NCBI GenBank assembly: GCA_032622095.1
Contig: CP136069.1
Location: 185,993,122-186,057,121 of the forward strand
From: Siphonodentalium dalli
Lineage: Eukaryota; Mollusca; Scaphopoda; Gadilida; Siphonodentaliidae
Direction: 5' to 3'
DNA length: 64,000 nt
The stretch's first letter is position 1. Each line of letters begins with the position of its first letter. Below, one piece after another: positions 12,701-27,700 of this stretch. The translations under genes were made by a program, and so were the position numbers. The notes below the pieces were generated by a model. That model ran no database searches. It worked only from the letters and a program-made list of their open reading frames with translations, and had not been told where the DNA came from.

Positions 12701-15700
12701 CTGAAAAAGAAGAGAATAAGAATTATGACAAATTGAAAATTCTTACGACGAAAATTAAAACAGCTAAAAAACACATGATCAGAACACATCATAATTTTGA
12801 CTCATTATAAATTTTGTGTTAAATTGTGGTGTAATAAGTAATGTTTGAAAATATCTTGCCAAAGGTTAAAAAAAAAAAAAATACTCACTGCATATTGTAT
12901 CTGGTTTGGATGGTATGGGATGCCGCCACCTTGATCACACTCGGCCATGTGTTCCCTTTCTGGATCACCAGCAACATATACCGATGATTGTCCGTCAATC
13001 TACAAAACAGTGAAAAATATAAACCTGAGCGATTTTCCTTAGAATGTTTTAATAACTAACCTTTGATAACTAAATTCTCACTGCTGCACCAGTGGTTGTA
13101 CTTATTATCAGAACATACTCTCAAAAAGACTTAATAGGAGTCCTATGCCTCAGCATTTGTTTTACTGAAACACCCCTCCAAAAGAATAATAGAACATTCC
13201 AATATATAGTTTTATAAATAAAAGGGTGAATTCATAGAGTAATGGAAGGGTTAAATTACTGGTAACAATATATCTATATATATATTAATGATTAAGTGAA
13301 CGTTCAGACGACCACGATTCAATCATAAGTGGAGGAATCGGGCCCGACAAGATCGTGGATAGTTTGTTCACACGATTGCGATGTCGTCGTACATGATGAT
13401 ATCGTAGGTTGTTCCTAAAGCATGTGACTGACTACCCTACGGTCATTTCCAGCTACGATTTTTACGTATACGCGACTGCGATTACATCGCAAGTGGAGGT
13501 AACCAAGGATATGCCACGATTTCGCATCTAAAATCAAACAGTGCTTGATATTATTTTTTTACCTTCGATTTTGACGTCAGCATGCGCAGTCCAACTACCG
13601 GTTACTTCCTATGACAGAAATCTTTCCACTTACGATTGTATCGTGGTCGGCTGAACGTTCACTAACTCGACAAACTTACAGGTTTTTGGCTGCGACATAT
13701 GTCAATCATATCGGCCATCCTCTCCTGAAATCCTGGAGCGAAAGCATCTGGATCTAGAGCTATAAAACACTGTCCCTGAAATTAGATACGACACAGGCCT
13801 GCAAATTTGAGGCGAACAACCATTCAGTTCGCTTAGAGTTTATCTAAAATGAAAATGCCGTGAACGAAAAACAGTTCACGCCAAAGTTTTATAAATGCAG
13901 GTCTCGCAATAACTAATTTTCACCTTAATTTTTGCTCATTCAAGCCCCAAAATGAGACATTTCAATGAGTTACCCATCTGTAGTTAATAATACCAGTTGT
14001 GGTGATATTAACAGTTGTGTAACTCTCCTGCTAAACTAGGGTATGGGTTACCTAAGCACAAACCAGGCGAACGAAAAAAAGGTTGCACATAATTTTGAAA
14101 CCTGCAGGACTGTGACATCACATAAACAGGAGAGTTTCAGATAAAGGAGATCAATTAAGGTTGTATTGTTTCTAAACACGACAGGGATGGTAGCCAATGG
14201 ATTACATCATTTTATTTAATTGGAGTTCTAACTTAACCCTCTATTTACTAAATACTCATTGAATCTTTAATTGGAATTTCCAACTAAAAAACATGACTCC
14301 TTCTGCATTTGTATAATATTGACGTCATCTGTCATTTGCTAATTTTTCGCAAACATCCCTCCAAATGAATTATAGACCATTCCAATATCTATATATATTT
14401 ATAACTGGGTGGGAGAATCCATTTAGTAAAGAAATGATAGCCTGTGTACCCTTCACCACATTTTAAAAGCCTGAGTACTCATTCCATTTTTAGGTGGGAC
14501 TCGGAAAGTTACTATTAATCCTTTCTATAGGAAATGGATTCTCCCGCGCAGTTATAAAAGTATATATCGTATTGGTGTATTGTTCATTGGGATGGGTTTT
14601 CAGGAAATCTAAGCAGACGACAGATAACAAAAGTACAACAGAAGTCCTATTTATTGCAGGGAAATCAGATAAGATGATAAGTTTAAAAAAATGACGTATA
14701 TGATCGTTTGTTGAACTTATTATCTGAACATTTCCTATGGGATAACTATACATAAGCCTGCAAACAGTGTCTGTCATTTGCAGAATGAGGTCCCCGGAAG
14801 GTGAATTTACCCTCTGGGAAACTCATTCTGCTTAGGCCTCAACTGCTATGGGAGACCTAGGATCAGATTGAATTTCCCCAGTTGAAGATTGTGATGTTCG
14901 CAAAATCAGTCACGTCAATTATGCATTTTATCCTCTGCAAATTAGGGGATATAGAAATAGGGACCTGCGAATATTCGATTCGATGTCGATATTGGGCACC
15001 CGATTCGAGATCGACTCCGAGTCGGGCTGCTGATTTGGATATTTTCGAATCGGTGTTACTTTGGTGTGGTCTCATTTTTTGTGTCTAAATAACACATTCC
15101 AAATGACATGAACTCACAAAAATTGAAGCACAAGGTTGCCAAGATAGCCAACGTAGGTAATTTTGAATGTACGCCATTCAGAATAGACGTGCATTATGCA
15201 AATTATGTGCTTCGATCGCAACCCATGATGGTGATCAATCGCCGCATATATTTGTAATATGTATCGACAGTATATAAATTGTCTATACACGGTGCGTGAT
15301 CGCAAGATGCGGAACTCAATTGATTACCTTATGCTGAGAATTTCAGATATCCAATTCAAATTATACGAATAAAATTCAATGTCAGCCGCCGTCATGAGCG
15401 ACAAAACATAGATTTTAATGAACAGAAACGGTGAGAAACCTTTCTAACGGTTTATTACGTTCTTAAATGGGCATCATCATGTGCGACCAGTAATCTGCGA
15501 CACTGCCGGCAAAATTCCTATAAATGTCCTACTTTCAGTTTCTCTTTCCCGGGAAATCGAGCGTTGCACCAAGTTTCAATCCGTTGAATCTTCAACATTT
15601 AACACTTGTAATTTATGTCTGTTTTCTGGGACCACCTCCGTGAAGACAACTACTGTTAATATGTGATGTAGGTGTTTTGATCTATTGTGGGGTGAACAGT

Positions 15701-18700
15701 TTAGGTTTAAGTTAACAGATAACTACCATTGGTATCGGACTACAACACTTATATAACTTAACCATGTACCTATGTCCACTTGCTTCAAATCTTTATTAAC
15801 TTTATTAAATAATGTAGACAAATAACTTCCATTCCATGGGGTTTGTGATACGTTGATTGAATTGTCTTTAAGTGTCTTACTGTCACTTCTTGTGTGTCAT
15901 GTTCGCCATGACACAGCTAGATAGAAATTCAATGCAACATATCCCAAAACCTGCATGAGACTGAGAGTGACTTGGCAGACTTGCCTATGTCATGATTTTC
16001 CAAAAGAAAAAAAGTTCAAACAGACGTTTAAGGAGATTAACATTGTTATATAGTATCTAGTGAATTTTGCATTTTGTGTCATGAGACACCGAAATACACA
16101 CTGGTAAACACTGTCAATCACTAGCTGATTCGATTCGAGATTCGATGTCGATATCAAGAAGGAGATTCGATATCGAGATTCAATTCGATGCAACATCCCC
16201 GATTCGCAGATCCCTACATAAAAACTGAACAGAAGGGAAAAAACTAAAAACAATGTTAATTGGAGACTATAGAAACTTCCCAGAAGATGATGCCTAAGCA
16301 GAATGAGGTACCCAGAAGGTGAATTTGGTTAGGCTAGCCCACTTTGCGGAACAGCATTACTAAATTCACCTTTTGGGAACCTCATTCTGCAAATGACAGA
16401 GACACTATTTGTAGGCTTGACTACTCATCAATTTGAAGGAAAAAATCTTTATTTCTGAAGTAGCTTATAAGCTTCACCAAATAATGACATGATATCCTTG
16501 TTTGGTAAGGCTATGCTTTGCCCTACATAATACATTATACTTACAAGATTAGCTACCCTGTCAGTGTTTTTCCATTTACGTATATTTGGACCATATGTAG
16601 CACCAGATAGAATACCACAGAATATCTCAACAAGCATTCCCAGTCCATAGCCCTTATATCCACCTGTAATAATGCAAAGTAGGCAAGCCTGCAAATAGTG
16701 TGTCTGTCACTTGCAGAATAAGATCCCCAGAGGACGAATTTAGTGACAATATCTCACACTACAGGCTACCGTCAACAAATTCACCCTCTAGGAACCTCAT
16801 TCTGCTTAGGCCTCAACTGCTATGGGAGACCTAGGATAAGATTGAAGTTCTCCAGTTGAAGTTAGTGATATTCACTCAGTCACCTCGATTATGTATTTTA
16901 TCTTCTGCAAATTAGAAGGGAAAAGTTAACTAAAAGCAATGTTAATTTGACTTCAGATGAGGCCTAAGCAGATTGAGGATCTCAGAGGGTGAATTTGATG
17001 ATGATACATGTAGCCTGCTTTTCGGGATAGCATCACTAAATTCACACTCTGGGGACCTCATTCTTCAAATGATAGACACACTATTTGCAGGCTTAAAGGT
17101 AGGATAAAATATGGTACGATGTAGCACCATTATACAGTAATGCCCTAAATAATCGACTCCTTAACCACAGCAGCATTATGGGTAATTTTTCAGGATTTAT
17201 GGCTTGTTGCCATTCATCGGAAAGCTCTCACTGAGAGCTTTCCGATGAATGGCAACAAGCCATATTTCCGATTAAATCCTGAAAAATTACCCATAATTCT
17301 GCTGTGGTTAAGGAGTCGATTAATTAGGGCATTACTGTTTTTGCCCATAAATCCTGCATCTCAGCTCTGATTTTTTCAAGCAATTTACTTGCAGTTGACT
17401 TGTTATATCTAACCCTTCCATGACTGGAGCTTCCTGAAATTTTGCGAAAACCCTGTGCCAATGCATTCTCTTATACATGCGAGTCTCCCATAGGGAACAT
17501 CTCATATATAAGAGAATACATTGTTGGCCTAACAATAATTACCTTGACCTTGTAAGCCAGTGAATTCTCTTATATATTTGAGGCTCCCTATGGGAGACTC
17601 GCATATATGACAAAATGCACCAGCGCAGCTCCCATCATGAACCTCATATTTAATTTTTTATGGATGTTGTTAGGTAATGGTGGCAAATTCTTATCAAGCT
17701 AGATAGCGATGCTGAAGGGGTGAAAGGGTAGAGGTTTTGAAATCTCGTTCTAAATGACGTTTAATTTTTCGTATCTGCCATAATTTTCTGTTGGAGAATA
17801 TCTGTTTTCGTTCAAATGAAAATTAAAATGTTTAAACTATGGAAGAACATAGCCATGCATGTGACTACATTATACTTTGTGGGCATTCATAATTTTCTCT
17901 TAAGAAACCAACTTTACCTGTTAGTATAATTGCAATTAGACGATGCTGTCTGATGAAGTGCGTTCTGGCCTTTCATGTGACTGGATACCATTGGGGACCA
18001 TAATCGAATAAATGGTCGTTAGACTGTTTTTTTTATGCTATCCCCGATGGTTTTTGGTCACCTGATAGTGCCGGTCAACCTCTTTACAGAGCTAATTCTT
18101 TAGTAAAACCCATGATATTTATACTTACAGATAAATTGCCATATGCACATGTTTATTACATGTAACTCAACTTTACTACACTGCACATTATTTATGACTG
18201 ATAATAGTTTTTCTAAAAGTTACCTCTTGTCATTTTATTTGTATTGTTGTCTGTTACTTGTTATCCATATGTTATTAACCCTTTATCCAACAAAACGGCC
18301 AAAAACGCCCAAATAAAGCTTCAACAGCCCAAAATATCTTCGGTCTGTCTCAATATCACCATACAAATATGGATATCATTGGAACCGGTTCATTAACCAC
18401 ATTGTGATGGTTACAGTTATGCCCTGTGCCAATGCATTCTCTTATATATGCGAGTCGACCATAGGTCGCCTCGCATATATAAGAGAATGCATTGGCCTAA
18501 AAAAAATCTTTTTTAACACTTTTTACCATTTTTTCTTACATTCTTTAACAATTTTATTAATATTTTTCTTACATTTTTTAACAATTTTTATAATATTTTT
18601 CTACATTCTTTGACAATTTTATCATTTTTAATATGTGTTAAGCCATTGCATTCTCTTATATATGCGAGGCGACCTATGGTCGACTCGCATATATAAGAGA

Positions 18701-21700
18701 ATGCATTGGCACAGGGCTGTTCTGTTGGGTAAAGGGTTAAAACTTATCTTATCTTATCTTATAATGAACTGAATACAAACTGCTGATGTGTGCCAGACTA
18801 TCAGCAACACAATTGACGTAACTGCGTTAGTGCCGGTAGTGAACCCTGTGTAACCTTCAGCAACCTTTAAGGTGAGAGTAACCCCTTCAGTGGTGGTGAT
18901 CCCGAAAATCTTGTCCGATTCACAAATATGACCTCCTCTGTGTGACCTTGATATACAGCTCTACATTTAGTTTTTGGCCGTCATCAGATCCAGATTCAAC
19001 ATGCCAGTTTATGGCTGTTATGGTTACAATAGAGTTAAAAACTGATCGGACAGAAGTTTGGCTTGATATGTGACAGAAAATTAGCATTTTATAAACAATT
19101 TAATACCAATAAAGGCGCTTTTTATCTTGAATATCTGATACAAACCTCATGCAATCGTCAAGCTCCCTTGTAAATGTATTGAACGAGATGATTTTGGTTT
19201 TGAACCAATAGCATAAACAGCCAATTTATTACCAATTTATATATATAAAGGCCCTTCCACACGGCAATTATGACATGGCATGTCACGTGGTTCATCATAT
19301 TAGAGTACACTGGAGGCAATGAGTGCTTGCACATGGCGTGCGATGCAGATGAATAAGAAAATACACAGTAAACACTTCTATATAATTACATTAATGTGGC
19401 GGTTCGGAACAACATGCATCGCTCATACCATGCAATTCCGTTGGGTTGTTCGGCTAATTCCTACCGTTACAATGATGGCATGGAAGCACAGCAGTAGGCG
19501 ATTACCGTAACGGAAACATCTGAGTAACCACAGAAAACACCAAAGATATATTTGCCAAGCGTATCGCGCGATATATGCTATAAACAGTGTGTGGAGTGGG
19601 CCTTAAGCCATGGACACTCCATATACTGATAAATATCTGAAGACATTTTTGGGAGGTTATTCTGTTTTGGATAACATCTGTGTCCCTTTAAATCTTCTGA
19701 TATTATTACAATAAATAAGTGGAATAACTGATGTCTGTTGGCAATAGTGTGTCTGTCATTTGCAGAATGAGCAGGCTAGCATCACAAAATTCACCCTCTG
19801 GAGACCTCATTCTGCTCAGGCCTCAAATTAACACCGCTTAGTTACTTTTTTCCCTTCCGTTCAGTTTATATATCCACTAATTTGCAGAAGATAAAATGCA
19901 TAACCAAGGTGACTAATGGGTGATTATCAACAACTTAAACTGGCAAACTTAAAAATCTGATCCTTGGCCTCCCATAGCAGTTGTGGCCAAAGCAGAATGA
20001 GGTTCCCAGAGGGTGAATTTGGAGATGTTAGCCCACCATGCAGGATGATGTCACTAAACTCACCCTCTGGGGACCTCATTCTGAAAATGTCAGACACACT
20101 ATTTCAAGGCTTGGGAATAATTTATGTCTATTGGAAATAGATTCTTGACAATAAATTATGAATTATCGACTCATAATTTTAAATTAATACGAGACACAAT
20201 ATAGAAAAATTTGGACGTGTTACTATACCTGTGATTTCAGAGCCTCCTAATGGCAAAAGTCCTCCTCCGTCCAGCACGGCTTTAGGATCATTTGATTCCT
20301 GCAGATATGAAAGATAACTGTTCAAAGAAAGTGTAATGAGGTGTGAGAATATATTTATAGCATACTACTCAATAAATATCCTGGTTCAGAATTACTCCCA
20401 GGTAACTCCCAGTGTCTAGACCTAACGACTATATTATTCGATGATGTAATACACTATAATTATTTCAGTATGTAAATAATTGGTACAACTTTCAAGCATC
20501 AGTGATATCTATAATGGAATTGTATTGGATATTGGCAATAGCGATAAAATCAGAAATCTGATTAAAATATCCACAACAAATTTAGTATCATACAAACTGT
20601 AGTCAATAGAAAATGTAATTCACGCCCACACCCCCGGGCTTATTGATGGGTGAATACAGTATCCAAGTATCCAATAACCCTTTCATGACGGGAGCTTCCT
20701 GAATTTTTGCGAAAACCCTATGCAAATGCATTCTCTTATATATTCGAGGCAACCATAGGTCGCCTCGCATATATATAAGAGAATGCATTGGCCTAACAAA
20801 TTTTATATTATTTTTTATAATTCTGATAAAATTGTTAAAAGAATGTAAGAAAAAATTATAAAATTGTTAAATAATATTATAAAAAAAATGATAAAATTAT
20901 TATAGAATATAAGAAAAAAATATTATAAAAATGATAAAATTTGTTAAAGAATGTAAGAAAAAGGATAAAAATTGTTAAAGAATGTAAGAAAAATATATAA
21001 AAAATTGTTAGGCCAATGCATCCTCGTATATATGCGAGGCGACCTATAGGAGAATGCATTGGCACATGTTTAATGCTTGCCAGCGCTGCTCCCATCATGA
21101 AAGGGATAATACTCACCACACCTCTACTGTCTGCTCCCCAGCTGTTTGGAATAGGTATTTGTTTTCTATCATGTATCTCAATCTGTAAAAGAAAATTATG
21201 ACAATAAATAGCCAGCAACCAAATGTAGTGAGGGTCGGTACCAGTGTTTAAGCTGGCATTAAACTGGGCACTTTTGTTAGAATTTACACATGTGTATTGG
21301 CTATATAGTTTATACTCAAGTTCACACTCCAACTTCTGTTTACCTAGAATTCTGCGGCAGTTTGATATTTCTGGAAAACACAATATATTTTTAAATTTAG
21401 CTAGGTTTGATAGTCCAACTTTCTGATTGGTGACTAAGAGGATTTTTAAATACCAAATAATATTTTGAAAAATTGAGCCTAATGATGCAGTTTTAACTTA
21501 AAGATGCATTATCTAAATTAACGCTCCTAAATTACTATTTCTTAGGCTTCGGGGGTAAACAATATTTGATTCAAGTCAAAGAACCCACCCATTAAAGCTC
21601 AGAGTGATCAGATATCAACTTTTGAAGTTTGTTATTTCTTGAGATGTGCAATTATTTGTGGCCCAGAAAAACGTCAAACAGACAGTCTCGGACAAAATTG

Positions 21701-24700
21701 CGGATGAAGATGGATAACTCTAAAAATCAAGTGATCATACGGCCATATTTCGTTGAACAAAATGTTGATAAATAACACGTATTAGGAAATTTGATACTAT
21801 AGTTGACAGTGGTTAGCATTATTTTGTTGCAGTTAATAGATTCTGATAACTAAAGCATATTTTGAAGAATGTCATTGTTGTTGTATCTTGATGATATGGG
21901 GACCGTCTGATCGGATTGAGTACCTTTAATGTTAGTTGAATAATAATTAGTCTTTATACTGAGAGGATAAACATGCTGACTGGTGTGATTTTGGGATGTT
22001 TATCGGTGGGTTTTACAATGGAAAATTCAGTTTTACCAGAGACACCAGGAGTCGGCAAAACAGATATTTTTCATCGGAAAACCCACTGATAAAAATCACA
22101 CCACACAGCATCTTTATTCCCATTCTAATTCATACCTACCGAAAAATCATACTATATATAGAGGATCTACAATGAGTGCCCAGTTTATAGCGGTATTTAC
22201 AAAACAAGTCCAGTAAATTAGGTTGGACAGAGCCTTTGGTGAGGTCGATACCTAATTTGCTGGACAAGTTTTGTAAATCCCCTATAAACTGGGGAAGACT
22301 TGTAGATTTTATTTATTACATGTTCCAAAACTCGATAAAACATACTTAAATCAACAAATGGGACGTGAAACTAACATCGGCTTCTTGTGCATGTGATGAC
22401 GTTTCACGAAACTATGCATTGTTTTCCCACCTAAAGAAATAGTCCCAGATAAATAAAGACGATGCGATGTATTTAATGGCATATATTTAGTGAAATAACT
22501 TTTCAAACTCTTTATTAGAGTTTGTTGGAAAAATATTGGTATTTTGAGATGTAGCATATATGTTATGTAAACAGACGACAAACTGGAAGTCATCGTCACC
22601 TAGCGCTATTTCCTGTTATTAAACGAATGTTTAATATCTCAATTTATAGAATGGGTTTATTGAATGGAATAATAGTAAATAACACACAAATCTGCCTAAA
22701 AGGTTTCTGAATTGAAATCCTTTACCATGCTAAATTGACATTGGATATGTATAAATTATGTGAATAAATTTGGTTTCATGGCCAAGTTACACCAAGATAT
22801 TGCACTACTGACAGGCCGTTCACATGGCATTACATCAGTGATCAAGGCATCAAACTTCATAGCATTGCCAAGCCTGCAAATAGCGTGTCTGTCATTTGCA
22901 GAATGAGGTCCCCAGAGGGTGAATTTAGTGATGCTATCCCGCATAGTGGGCTAGCATCACTAAATTCACCCTCTGGGGACCTCATTCTGCTTAGGCCCTC
23001 AACTGATATGGCAGACCTAAGATCAGATTGAAGTTCCCCAGTTGAAGATGGTGATGTTCACCCATTGGGCACCTCAATTATGAATTTTATCTTCTGCAAA
23101 TTAGGGGATATAGAAACTTCCTAGAAGGGAAATGTAACTAAAAACAATGTTAATTTGATACTATAGATACTTCCCAGAAGATGAGGCAGAATGAGGTCTC
23201 CAGAGGGAGAATTTGGTGATGCTAGCCCACTGTGTGGGATAGCATCACTAAATTCACCCTCTGGGGACCTCATTCTGCAAATGACAGACACGCTATTTGC
23301 AGGCTTGAGCATAGCTAACAGTGGTTTGCAGCGTCATGTCCGCTGTCATTACATCATCATTCCGATGTCTTTCGAAAGACTTGTCTCAATTAAAACGGGC
23401 TATCTGTATAATTTCCATGACATTCATAATATGGAATCAAGACAATGAGCGATTCAATCGCCCTTCAAATTTATGGCTGTTTACATTGTTGTCCATAGGG
23501 ATGAAGGTATTTTCAGGATTCAGATTTATTTTTATCAGTGAGCATGCCCTTAGTTTGTATGCATGCGTCACTCTACATAAAATCATATGATTTTACGACA
23601 GCTACACCTTGGAAACTGACCAATCAGTGACGCGGAATTAGGAGAACAAATAAGTGAATTAGAATGCTAAATCTACCAGCATGCTTTAAGAAGCGCTATA
23701 AATGTACTTCAGCCACGATGATGTAATCTACCAGCATGCTTTTAAAAGCTCTATAAATGTACTTCAGCCATGATGATGTATCCCTGATAACAGATCGACA
23801 TGTACCAGTATGCTTAAAGAAGCGCTATAACTGTACTTCAGCAATGATGATGTAGCTCTGATAACAGTCAACTTCTCCCTATTAAATATATGAATAAGTG
23901 AATACTCCCAATTTGAAACCTCATGCTGAAATGGTCTGATTGTTTTTCTAAAATGACGTCACCTTTCCCAAAGCTGCAGTTGATGTCGCCATGTCCAGAA
24001 CGAAATTGTCCTTAGAAGATGCTGGAGCAGCAAGACTGATGGGATTAGTGCCTAAAATTGGCTGAAAGAAATAGAGTTCATATTAGGAAAATACATGTAA
24101 TGTTAAAGTAATGTAAAACACTCCGGTAGGGTGATCAAATAGAAATTGAGAATAACCTTGCTCAAAGTAGTTATTTTTTATGAATATTAATCCAAATTGA
24201 CAACATACACCATCATTCTTTATATTAATTAAAGTCAATGACTCTCGATGGTGAAATCATTTGTGTTAGTTTATCGCTGATAGTTGAATCGAGAATCGAG
24301 ATGTAAATATTTACAATTGAGCATAGTTCAGATGATGTTTTCTATGGAGTGGTACATGTATGGTCCATTTCTTTGAAACTTCTGCAATGTTAGTAGAATG
24401 CTACATTCCCCAGGTTGGCATAGCGCCTCAGTAATAACTTATCAATTCCACGCATCTGAACAAGTCCATTGTATGTCTTTAATGTGAAAATTCATGTCTT
24501 TATTACATGTATATATTGAAGCCCAGTAAGGTGTCCACAGTATCAATATCAAGTTATTAGAATTTCATCACTCAAATATAAACTTCTACCAATGAATTCG
24601 TATCTAAATTATACCTGAAATCATACCCATTTCTTGAGGTGTCCAAATTTTACTCAATACAGTATTTACCAGAATATTTATGAAAAGTGCTCCAACTGAT

Positions 24701-27700
24701 TTTTTCTTGTGTTTTAGTACCAAGTATAACATCAGACAACTTAAGTGCTGCCACTGATGTTGCAAAATAAAATGTGCAGCACACTGCAACTGATCGATAT
24801 CAATGCTATTTGTATTTTAGAGTTATTGTTAATTGCTGAAAACACAAAACTGGCTTCCCTGTTACAGTAATGTGTGTAAACAAGCCTTCAATATGCAGAA
24901 TCTTGTCACTAGAGGGTTATTGATATTGAAAATAATAACAAATTCCTTCTAGTTTATCATGTTCTTCATATAATTTTCCAGCTGTACAATCGAAAATTCC
25001 TCTTGTATCTTTAAAGTTACATGTCAACTTTTTATTTTTGGCTACTTATGTTGAATCGGTTGTTATCGCATGGTTTTGGGTGCCGGTACTAAGTTACACA
25101 GGTTTGCTGAATCTGGTAACCTAGGTTATCTTTAACTGTTATTTTGCTACCCAGGTTATCTTTGAAAACGTAGCAGAGCTTACCTATTGACTGTCGCTTC
25201 AACACCACGCTCGTCCCGCTAGCTAGCCCGAATCCTCTATTTGTTCAGTTCAATTATCTCTCGTCACTCGCTCCTTTCTTCTTACACACTCAACTTCTTC
25301 CGCGCACGCGCACAGCTCACTCTCGCTTTCCTCCGGAAGTCCAAGGGAAGTCACTCACTAAAACACAATTACAATGTAACTCTTTCACTGCCAAGTTAAC
25401 ACATTCATCTTTCTCTCTTTTTTTTTTAAATTGTTTTTTGTTTGGTTTTCTTCTTAACGAATTTACACTATTTATACGAACGTCCCAGAAACACTAAACT
25501 CCAAATGTAAGTCAATTTATACATGTAAATGAATCTTTCCATCTCCAAGAGTCACGAACAGATCTCTAGGTGAAGCTCCTCTCTTTGTTAAAGCATCTGC
25601 TAATTGATGGCTACTTTCAACCCACTGAACTTTTGATATTTCATTGTTCTCTATCATCTGTTTGATACTGGACACGTCAATCCTCAACCTCTTTTCTGAT
25701 GTCATCTTTGTTGATTGAATATTTTCCAATAATGATCTATTGTCAGTATACACATCAATGGGAATTACATTTTGTCCGGTCATATCATAGAGAATTTCAC
25801 TGAGAATACAACCAAGATAGAATGCGGTATCCAACCCGTCAACCATAGCTAATGTTTCAGCGGCTAAGGTGCTTTTCACGATTCTCCGAATTTTATTTTA
25901 TCTCCAGCTTAGTGGACAACTGGATCCAATTTTGTCTGACAATAACACAATATATCCTTCAGCACTAGAATACCCATCAGAAAGATTGGCGAATGATGCA
26001 TCACAGTAAAGCTGCAGTCGAAGATCATCAATGCTGCTCAATTTTGGAAATTTAATGTTCAGTTGATCAAGTTTTAACTTCTTAATCAATTTGTTAGCCC
26101 GCTGAATATGTTCCACAGTCGGATCTTTGATGGAAGTACTAAGATCAAGAGCATCAAAAGCGGCATCTGGCCTCGATTGATTTACAATCCAGTTGATTTG
26201 TCCAATTGAGCTCCTCAACAAGAATATCTCATGATCATTTAACGGATCAGATTTCTTTGCCAAACGACTTTCACTAATAGTAATGGCTGAAATTGACTCA
26301 ATGTACTGAATTTGATTCAACATGATTGCATCATTGTCGTGATTAATATCCAGTCCAATGTATTTGAATTTGTGACTTTCCTGTTTGCCAAATTGAAATA
26401 TGTCTTTAATTGGCAAAATTACATTCACGGCAAAGCTCTCTTCACCTGTCCATATGAAATCATCGACGTGGATGAGAAACATGCCTTGAAGTTTACCATC
26501 ATGGAACTTGTAGAAAAGGCTTGGGTCATTTCTAGATAGCTTACAGTTCATTTTGTCCATTACTCCACATACACGTAAATACCAATTACGGGACGCATCA
26601 TTTAGACCGTAAACGCATTTATTTAGTTTCCACAGCTTCCCAATATTTGAATAACCTTCGGGTGGTTTAAGATACACTTCTCTACATAACTTGTTGCCCT
26701 GAAGAAACGCAGCTTTAATGTCAATGACGTTACACATCCATCCAAATGTAGACGATACGGCAAGAAATACCTTCAATGTCTCCTTACCTATTGTCGGGAA
26801 TCAGTCGATGTTTGTCATCATCTTCGAAACCGCGTGCCACTAACCTAGCTTTAATCACTTTCTTTCCATCTTTTGTTTTCTCAGTTAATACCCATCTTGT
26901 TGAAATGAATTGCTGACCATTATCCTCTACTTCTTCAAAAACATTGAATCTTTTCCAGTTGTCGATTTCCTTCCTCTTTGCCTCTTTTAGTTCATCATTG
27001 TGTACATCTTTGTCACTTATAATGTTAACATTTTCACATTGAGCATGATCATCAGAGTCATAGTCCACATCGTATTTCCATTCTTGAACATCATTTTCAA
27101 AATCAATGGCCGTAACCCCAGAATCACCATCATTCTGCACATTGAACCAGTTCTTATATTTTCCGGATACTTTGCCACCTCTACTAACAACAAGTCCTTT
27201 GATCCAATCTGATGCATCAGCAAGTTTATATGAAATATTGTTCTTAACTTTAGGAACTTTATCATCATTTATCCTGTCTGTATCCTGGTTGTTGTCACTT
27301 GATATATTTTGCTCATCTGCTTGACATTCCTCTTCATTAGAAGAACAGCTAATATTTGTATCAACTTGAACTCCATCCTGACATGTCAATTTAGGCACAT
27401 CCTGTGTGACGATGTCCATTTCATCAGATTTCTCAGAACAGAATTCTCTTCCTACCTTTACAATTCTGCATGTAGGTACACGAATGTATAAGCTCCCATG
27501 CCGCACGAACACTATCTTCCCATCTTGTCCTAATACTTTTCCTGGCCCCAGCCATTCGTTACATTTATCAGTTTTGAAATATATTTTATCACCACAGTTG
27601 AAAATTTCTCCCGACGTTCGAATTTGATGCCGTAAAGCACGTCTGATTTTCTCAGACGATTCTGATTTAATGAAGGCTTGTCTAGAAGCATGAAGAGCAC

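Noticed and set aside
18428-18710. CRISPR-like array of hairpin repeats
   Set aside because: The repeats are long inverted hairpins within a MITE in animal DNA, without regular spacers or cas genes.
25898-26776. Copia pol fragments as separate genes or programmed frameshift products
   Set aside because: No ATG at the fragment starts, no slippery site, and Copia elements normally have one frame; they are mutational breaks.
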